Assembly (NCBI GenBank): GCA_003427395.1
Contig: BFEA01000237.1
Span: 579,949-604,336, forward strand
Length of the DNA: 24,388 nucleotides
Direction: 5' to 3'
Source: Chara braunii
Taxonomy: Eukaryota; Streptophyta; Charophyceae; Charales; Characeae
The position numbers and the translations under genes were made by a program. Shown piece after piece: positions 18,986 to 24,388 of this stretch; position 1 is the stretch's first letter; each line of letters opens with the position of its first letter. The notes under the pieces were generated by a model. It was not told where the DNA came from. It saw only the letters and a program-made list of their open reading frames with translations, and searched no databases.

Positions 18986-20170
18986 GCCTGTTCACTTCGA
19001 ACAGGCATCTGCCTGTCCAATCCCACAGGATGCGCACCTGTGTTGCACCCACAGCCAGGTGCACAACTTTTTCCCCCTTTCTTCTTCTTTTTTTTTTCTT
19101 TTTGAAAGGGGCAGCTCGTTTTTCAAAACGAGCTGCCTCCTTTCACCAAGCCATTTCACAGTGTCGGACTAGAGTCAAGCTCAGAGGGGTCTCCCCCTCT
19201 TGCCCAANGCGCCCGTACCCGGACNCCCACGGNGCNNGGTGCAGGCGACGCTCTGNAGCCTGTTCAGTAAGTGAACGGGCACAGAGCCAAAGGGGCTGCT
19301 CGACTTGCATGACTTACCTGTTGGCTGCTGCTATCGTGAACCAACGGCCGCCAGGTAAGGTCACTCTCCCTCTCTTTCTCTCCCTCTCTGCGCGCCCGCA
19401 CCTGGGCGCCATCAGCTCTTGGTTCGGGCAATGGTGGACAGTTGCTGCCTGTTTCTAAATACGAACGGCCGCAACTGTCCACTGCCACGACGTTAGGGGG
19501 GGGGCTAAGGAAAAGAGGGAAAAAAAAACAATCTGAAAGAAAATCTTAGAACGAATCTAAAAAAATAATAAATAAATAAATAAATAAAAGGGAAAAAACA
19601 GACCTACCTGCAAACGGTCTCCCGTTCAGAACGGGCACCTTCAAGTGCACTGGGGACTTAAGTGGCCCAGTCACTTCCATTTACGCCATGTGGCGTTTTG
19701 ATTCCCTCCCTTTTTTTTTTCTTTTTTTTTTTTGTGGCCTGTTCGTTGAAACGAACGGGCACCAGCTAGCAAGGAGGATTGGGTCATATGCCCGAATCTG
19801 GACGAAGTTATGGAGAAGTGCAGAAATCGAGATTGAACTGTTTTTCTGCATCTCTGCATAAAANCCATCNAGATTCNGNAACTCGATCCTATCCTTTTTG
19901 CTGGTGGGACCTCGGCCCTAAGTAGTAGAAAGCAACGAGAGGGAGGGATCTAAAGAGAAAAGAAATTTAGAAAAGATCTAAAACAAAATCTATATATATA
20001 AAAAAACAAAAGAAAAAACTCACCTTGGAAACAGTACGGGTGCCTGCAACACCCTTCGGAGACTATAAGTTCCCAGCCATTTCCCAGCGCTCCCGGGCCA
20101 CATAGCCCTTTACTTTTTCTTCCCCCTTTTTTTTTTCTTTCTTTCTCTGTTGGCCTAAGCCAACGGTCAC
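18986..20170. repeat. Hairpin-rich repeats, some directly after pyrimidine tracts
   Basis: Stems: GCCTGTTC/GAACAGGC (18986-19006), 12 bp GGCAGCTCGTTT/AAACGAGCTGCC (19110-19137), GCCTGTTC/GAACGGGC (19258-19280), 12 bp GTGGACAGTTGC/GCAACTGTCCAC (19434-19482), a CCCGTTC-A-GAACGGG near-palindrome (19621-19635), 10-11 bp GCCTGTTCGTT/AACGAACGGGC with one G/T pair (19737-19760), and GTTGGC/GCCAAC (20149-20164). Those at 19110, 19737 and 20149 each sit just after a C/T or T-rich run. A-rich tracts followed by minus-strand donor-like words (CTACCTG at about 19604, CTCACCTTGG at 20019) recur about 416 bases apart, and the last two pyrimidine-hairpin pairs 412 bases apart, suggesting a ~415-bp repeat unit. 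Fifteen ambiguous bases lie between 18015 and 19879, ten of them within this segment. Confidence 0.6.
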
Positions 20171-20200
20171 GTCACTCCCTGTGGCTTTTCAACCAAGGCC

Positions 20201-20238
20201 CTGTCTCTTATACACATCTAGATGTGTATAAGAGACAG
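20201..20238. other. Synthetic Nextera mate-pair junction adapter
   Basis: CTGTCTCTTATACACATCT (20201-20219) is joined directly to its exact reverse complement AGATGTGTATAAGAGACAG (20220-20238). This is the 19-base Tn5 mosaic end in head-to-head form, which is the circularisation junction of Nextera mate-pair libraries. It is not genomic and was left in the assembly. In such libraries the two sides of the junction come from the two ends of one long DNA fragment, so sequence left of 20200 and right of 20239 may not be neighbours in the genome. Frames starting inside it (MCIRDS, MYKRQ) are artefacts. Confidence 0.98.
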
Positions 20239-20404
20239 CACCAGCACGTGCGATACCTGCTACAGCAGGTGGGCGATACCAGCCAGGGGTCAGCCCGTAG
20301 CATCAGGACCGAGCCTATTGGCTGGGCCAGTCACTGTGTCTCCCCTCCGGTCCCCTCCCCCTATGAACATCAGCAGTCTCTGCTCAATGCCACNCGGGGN
20401 GACC
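20239..20404. other. No gene seen; sequence after the adapter
   Basis: Contains ACCTGCT-AC-AGCAGGT (about 20255-20270), a 7-bp hairpin. No recognised gene. Its linkage to the sequence before the adapter is uncertain. Confidence 0.45.
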
Positions 20405-20525
20405 AACGNCATATNTCTAGGTGGNGGGCACCAAGCTTGCCCAGGAAGGTACATGAGGCCAATGGGGATTGAACCCAGAACTTCTTGAATGCTACTTGCG
20501 TGCCTTACCAACTGAGGTAGGCCAC
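20405..20525 (-). mobile_element. tRNA-derived SINE-like unit
   Basis: On the minus strand TACCTCAGTTGG (20508-20519) resembles the A box and GGTTCAATCCC (20465-20475) fits the B box, 32 bases apart. GGCCTACCTCAG starts the tRNA-like head. Three ambiguous bases lie in its body. On the plus strand just downstream, AGTTCAATCCC followed by an A9 run (20529-20570) may be part of another such unit. Confidence 0.6.
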
Positions 20526-20529
20526 TGGA

Positions 20530-21217
20530 ACAGATCCAAGTTCAATCCCAGTTGGGATTCAAAAAAAAAGACTCGAACCAGTTCTCGATTTGTGCGTGTC
20601 ATCCTTGCACAGGGGTCATACTAGCTCCGCGCGGCTGATCTCAGCCACGAGATCTCAAGATCGATCGGCCGAGTTCGGCCGCGCTCGGATGCCTTATGAA
20701 AATGCCAGCTCCAAAAGGAGCAACTCCTGTTTGTGAAGAGTTGTGCCCAGCAGTCCCCTCCATCCTGTAGCACAGCAGGCCCCAGTTGTCTACCTTGTCT
20801 GCCGCTCCCCCGTGGATGGCTGCCCATCCACGGCTTAGGGGTCACCCAACGGGTAGGCCGCGACATCGACCTGTCGGTCCCCTCTGGCTCGAAGTCAACC
20901 CCCACGTCCCAGAAAAAAATAAAACTCCCTTTTCCCCCTGCGTCGCGGCCCTATTTTAGGTAGACTATGTCTAGCTCTAGTCTTTCCACAACCACGCACC
21001 CCTGCGGCCTTGTCGAAAAACGCAGACGACCGGTCGTACCGCCGACTCCAGTTGCTCCGAACAAACGTCGATGACGTCACATGTCAACGATACGCCAACG
21101 ACGTCAGGCTTTAGGTCCCTCAGTTATAGGTTTGGTCTGAATAACTTTGGCAACGTCAATCTCATCATGTCTCCCAATCCAACAAAAAGTCGGGTAGCAT
21201 CTGACCTTGAAAAACTC
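20530..21217. other. No gene seen; one 10-bp hairpin
   Basis: CCGTGGATGG (20810-20819) and CCATCCACGG (20824-20833) form a perfect 10-bp stem with loop CTGC. Otherwise mixed GC-rich DNA without a recognised gene. Confidence 0.45.
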
Positions 21218-21247
21218 GGGCAGAAACCCTTACAGGGGTTTCTGTCC
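21218..21247. repeat. Hairpin H2 of the three-member family
   Basis: CAGAAACCC (21221-21229) pairs with GGGTTTCTG (21236-21244) around TTACAG, extended by one G/T and two G/C pairs to 21218-21247. CCGACACC overlaps and follows the right arm. Aligned on CCC/GGG with H1 and H3, the arms differ but still pair. Confidence 0.78.
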
Positions 21248-22639
21248 CGACACCACTCTCACTCTCCTTCGATTCCTTCGTACTCATGTACTATCCCGCT
21301 CTCTTCGCGTTCCTCCTCATTCGCTACACCCCTTCTAATCTTGCTCCGCTCCTTTTAGTCTCCACCCTTCTCTTCCTGCTCGCGCCCCAATACTACTCTA
21401 CTTTTCCCTCCAATCTCATCCTTTCCACCTACCGTCGCTCCTCCTGGGTATGCGCGAGTTCTAAGATGACATCGATAACCTCCATGACAAAGGGTAAACG
21501 AGTATGATCTCTCATAAGCCTGGTCGCAGGAGAACTATCCCGACTTCTGCAGAGGTCTTGCCATTGACTCGAGGAATGCGACGATCTTAACCATTGAGAG
21601 GCGATGACCACTCTAGTCGTGAAACCGAGTTTAAGCAGTGTTGCTTACCAGATACACAAAATGAGAATGAATTACCCGCTATAATACGGGCAAATACATC
21701 ACATATTTCAAACTCGCTGTAGACGCAACTTTTATTGTTTGTTCGGATCAAACCGTCATCCATATTAAAAATCCGCTGCAACCATTAGATTCGGAGCACC
21801 CCAAAACTTTCGATTGGTAAAAAAAAAAAAAAAAAAAGTCAAAAGAAACGACCAAGAAAAGCATATTTTTGCACCCGGCCATATTCATTTTTTCCGATAT
21901 CACCGGGCAACCCTTTTCTCTTCCACTTTCCTTTCTACAAAAAAAAACTAACACCACCACCGAGTTTGCAATATAGCAAATCTCCTATCTAACATCTTAT
22001 CCTGCTCGATTCTATTGAGAATTGAGTGAGGTATCATCTTCTCACTTACGCCATATCTCCTTCCTCGGTATCTATGAGTACCTCTTTTTGCTCCCACCTT
22101 CTTCTCTACCTTCTCAACGGCCAATCTGACTTTACCATACAGGTCGCCCTTCTCCAAAACCCTTGTTTGGCACTCCCCCCCTCTTGATTCTGTTGAGAAT
22201 CGAGTACGCTATGAGTTCCCTCCTCCGCCTTCGTTACTCCTAAGTTTTTCCCATAGCCAATTTTTTTTTTTCCCTTCCTCCTCTGTTATGGCGGCACTTA
22301 GCGCAGTCCGGCCTTTTCGACAACTCCGACTACCCTCACGGGACAGAGGGAATCAGCTACCCGAAGGTTTGATATTATTTCGCCCTTATACACAAGTCCG
22401 ACGAACGATTTGCACGTCAGTATCGTTGTGCGCTACTTCGGAGGGAACTTAGCTAGTTTCCAGCCCGCTTAGCCTTTCGCCCCGTATTTCAGTCCAACGA
22501 TCCGGCTGCAGAGGGACTTTGGAGGGATCCAACCACGTCTTCCATTCCTTTACTCAGGTCCGATGACGCCCTGTGTGACAATATTGTTGCAAGCCTCCAC
22601 CTGAGCTCGCCCTGGTTGTGCCATACCTAGTCATAGTTT
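21248..22639. other. No gene seen; A19 run and a short diverged duplication
   Basis: C/T-rich from 21250 to 21450. A19 lies at 21819-21837. GATTCTATTGAGAATTGAGT (22008) recurs as GATTCTGTTGAGAATCGAGT at 22185, a diverged 177-base-step duplication. Minus-strand donor-like GTAAGTGAG is near 22045. No gene recognised. Confidence 0.45.
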
Positions 22640-23560
22640 ATCGTTTGCCCGACCCATGAGGCATGCCCACACTCAAACCTCTCACAGCATATCGCGTTCG
22701 CGGACAATGCACACTTGGTGGGCCCAATCTCTCAGGTTTCCTTGGCGTAGTGAGCTAACCACCTATTGACTTACCTGCAAGTTGACCCTCTCGAACCGTG
22801 TTCCAAATAGGTAGGATAGAGGAGTTTCGACAACATCCTGAACACACAGGAATCCGAACGGACCTGCCCAAAAAGGCGAGTGCTCAAGGTCCTCGACTGC
22901 CGTGATGGTCACTCGTGGGGGAGGAGGGTCAATCATTCCCTATTGAAATGTCGGTCACAGCAGCCCATGTTGGCATGCACCCCACGTATAGTTAAGGAGG
23001 GCGGCGACGCAGTCGACTTCCATCCCCGTTGAGTGGATACACGACTTCTCCCCTTCTTTGCCCTGCTCAATAATTTCAGGCAAGTTTTTTTTCTCCTTCC
23101 TCACAATACTTCTTCGTCGTCGGTCCCGGAACCAGTCTTCGGTCTGGTCAAATATGGGACCTTTAAAAACCAAGAAAAAACAAAAGAAATAAAATTAAAA
23201 TTAAATCAACTAAAAATAGAGAAATGAGGGAGGCGGGAACTCACCGGCACCCTCTTGGTCTTGCCAGTCGGACCCAAGCCCGGACCCGCCCGACAAAAAC
23301 AAGGGGGATAGTCCCACAAGACCCTCGACCCCTGAGTCTCCTCTGGCCGTGCTCCTCTGCTCCATCGCCGTATGCTGACCTCAAACCCCAAATTTGTCGC
23401 TTGAAAGTCCAGTACTGTAACCAATAGAACTAGGCCCAAGGCTGAGCTAGGTAGGTGCAAACCTGCATATGGATAGTCGTGGGACCGTGATTGGCCCTAC
23501 CCGCACAAACCAGGCCTTCGCCTTGGCCTACCGGCCAACCTCCTGGCCGCCAGATGACGT
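22640..23560 (-). mobile_element. Repeat family R, copy 2
   Basis: Counterpart of 13640-14560. On the minus strand TAGTTCTATTGG (23421-23432) and GGTTTGAGGTC (23377-23387) take the A- and B-box positions, at the same spacing as in copy 1. A minus-strand donor-like TTGCAG|GTAAGTC reads down from about 22778, and CCG|GTGAGTTCCC from about 23245. The A-rich tract at 23160-23220 corresponds to 14130-14165 in copy 1. Both copies face the same way about 9 kb apart but look too diverged to be the two ends of one young LTR element. Confidence 0.7.
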
Positions 23561-24065
23561 CGTTCGTGCCTAGGTTCGTAGTTGTCCGGCACCACAATCG
23601 TCGGGCACACTATATGTGTTGCCGAAAAACTCTCGACTTACCCCCTTGCTAGGTTCGATAAAGTCGCGCCTTTCCATGTGTCGCCAAATACAATCTTCCT
23701 GCGTGTGCACAAGGTAGAGTATTTACCTTTTTTGCGGCGTGTCCCGCCAACTGCCGATCCAGTTTGCAAAGTAAAACTGTTTTTTATAAAAAGAAAAATA
23801 TAACAAAAAATAAAACTTACAGAAGGAAAGGGTTAACCAGACCCTATCGCTCTGGCGCTTTCCGCCGACTTGGTATTGCCAATGACTAACGGTCATCTCA
23901 TAGTGCAACGCAATAATGCATGCCCTACACACTCTCTAATTCGGTCATATTCGACTCGGAGTCTCACCAATAGCGAGGTTGTGGAGGCGAGCGCCCTGAC
24001 GGGATTTGCCCCATTAGCGCATTACGTTGATCAAGGACGCACTCAATGCGACCTTTAAAAAGGGC
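23561..24065. other. No gene seen
   Basis: Contains an A/T-rich tract (23775-23812) followed by CTTACAG, repeating the A-rich-then-CTTAC pattern seen at 19600 and 20019. No recognised gene. Confidence 0.4.
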
Positions 24066-24099
24066 GGCAAATACCCTTGTAACTAGAAGGGTGTTTGCT
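24066..24099. repeat. Hairpin H3 of the three-member family
   Basis: GCAAATACCCTT (24067-24078) pairs with AAGGGTGTTTGC (24087-24098) around GTAACTAG, with one T/G pair, and a further G/T pair extends the stem to 24066-24099. ATGACAACGAC follows, resembling ACCGACAGCACC after H1 and CCGACACCAC after H2. Confidence 0.78.
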
Positions 24100-24239
24100 A
24101 TGACAACGACAAGGATTAAGCAAGTACCGACAGGGCTACCGTGACCACGTTGATAATGAACGTATACACGCGATCTTTTCGGTCCAGTACGGTCATGATG
24201 AGGGTCCATTTTATCCTGGGAAGACACATTTTTTCTCAC

Positions 24240-24298
24240 CTTTGTCTCTCTGTCTCTTTCTATCTCTCCCTCCCTCCGCCCCCCCCCCCCCCCACTTC
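24240..24298. repeat. CT-rich tract with C15 run
   Basis: CTCTCTGTCTCTTTCTATCT-type sequence runs into 15 consecutive C residues at 24279-24293. Confidence 0.9.
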
Positions 24299-24388
24299 CC
24301 CATTACTATTTTCCTTGAACACAGGGCACTCTGATTATGGTTGTGCCGGATCAGAAAGATTGTTTATATTCGTGAGCAGCGTATGTTG

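Larger units (their letters stand above)
16989..20425. other. Low-confidence sequence stretch
   Basis: All 23 N bases of the window fall here, singly or in pairs, and never as gap blocks: 16989, 17016, 17099, 18015, 18049, 18314, 18317, 18321, 19208, 19225, 19233, 19236, 19237, 19256, 19864, 19870, 19877, 19879, 20394, 20400, 20409, 20415 and 20425. Together with the adapter at 20201-20238 this marks a poorly resolved assembly segment, possibly a collapsed repeat. Confidence 0.9.

Noticed and set aside
18880-19458. 192-codon plus-strand frame
   Set aside because: Spans hairpin and homopolymer-rich repeat DNA with several ambiguous bases; no motif recognised. Chance frame in GC-rich sequence.
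20222-20488. Frames beginning MCIRDS and MYKRQ
   Set aside because: Both start inside the synthetic adapter.
1030-20525. True tRNA genes at the A/B-box pairs
   Set aside because: Acceptor and anticodon stems do not form convincingly and the box words deviate; they fit tRNA-derived SINE heads better.
13640-23560. Family R copies as the two LTRs of a 10-kb retrotransposon
   Set aside because: Same orientation and plausible spacing, but high divergence, no TG..CA ends, no primer-binding site, and no gag or pol between them.

Overview
The window looks like repeat-rich, non-coding nuclear DNA of a eukaryote, probably a plant. Supporting signs are long microsatellites ((TCTA)n, (CA)n, (CTT)n, (CT)41, homopolymer runs), several tRNA-derived SINE-like segments with correctly spaced Pol III A and B boxes, a broken U6 snRNA copy whose 3' part resembles plant U6, T-rich intron-like sequence after GT-AAG/GT-GAG donors, and no open frame longer than about 190 codons. 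I recognise no protein-coding gene: no transposase, reverse transcriptase, integrase or host gene motif in any frame. The plant assignment is an inference and the species is not claimed.

Layout. 1-1460: microsatellites, pyrimidine-rich DNA, a tRNA-like SINE and a cluster of hairpins. 1955-4450 (element A): ~120-bp repeats carrying AAATTTCGGCAG, then a 20-unit 66-bp array (2672-3957), then a ~415-bp 3' block with tRNA-like A/B boxes. 4976-6310: repeat family S, whose 3' half is tandemly duplicated (427-bp step). 7187-9430 (element B): the same AAATTTCGGCAG repeats and the same 3' block as element A, but the internal array is a different one, a ~62-bp hairpin minisatellite. 9431-12600: CAG/CAA-rich and C/T-rich DNA with a (CT)41 tract. 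12607-13180: tandemly duplicated U6 fragment and SINE pieces. 13640-14560 and 22640-23560: two diverged copies of family R. 15675-16440: second copy of family S. 18013-18560: a ~55-bp array. 18986-20170: hairpins, several placed directly after pyrimidine tracts. 20201-20238: a complete synthetic Nextera mate-pair junction adapter. 20405-20525: another SINE-like piece.

Two messages matter most. First, several unrelated repeat families here keep hairpins whose two arms change together between copies: the 62-bp array, the three hairpins near 14.9, 21.2 and 24.1 kb, and the duplicated S family. This could be RNA-level selection, or palindrome-templated mutation that makes the arms match; the sequence alone does not decide. 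Second, elements A and B share both flanks but hold different tandem arrays, which fits the known behaviour of hypervariable 3' regions of plant Tat/Ogre-type LTR retrotransposons. Caution: all 23 ambiguous bases lie in 16989-20425 and the adapter lies in the same stretch, so the order and joining of sequence there, especially across 20200/20239, should not be trusted.
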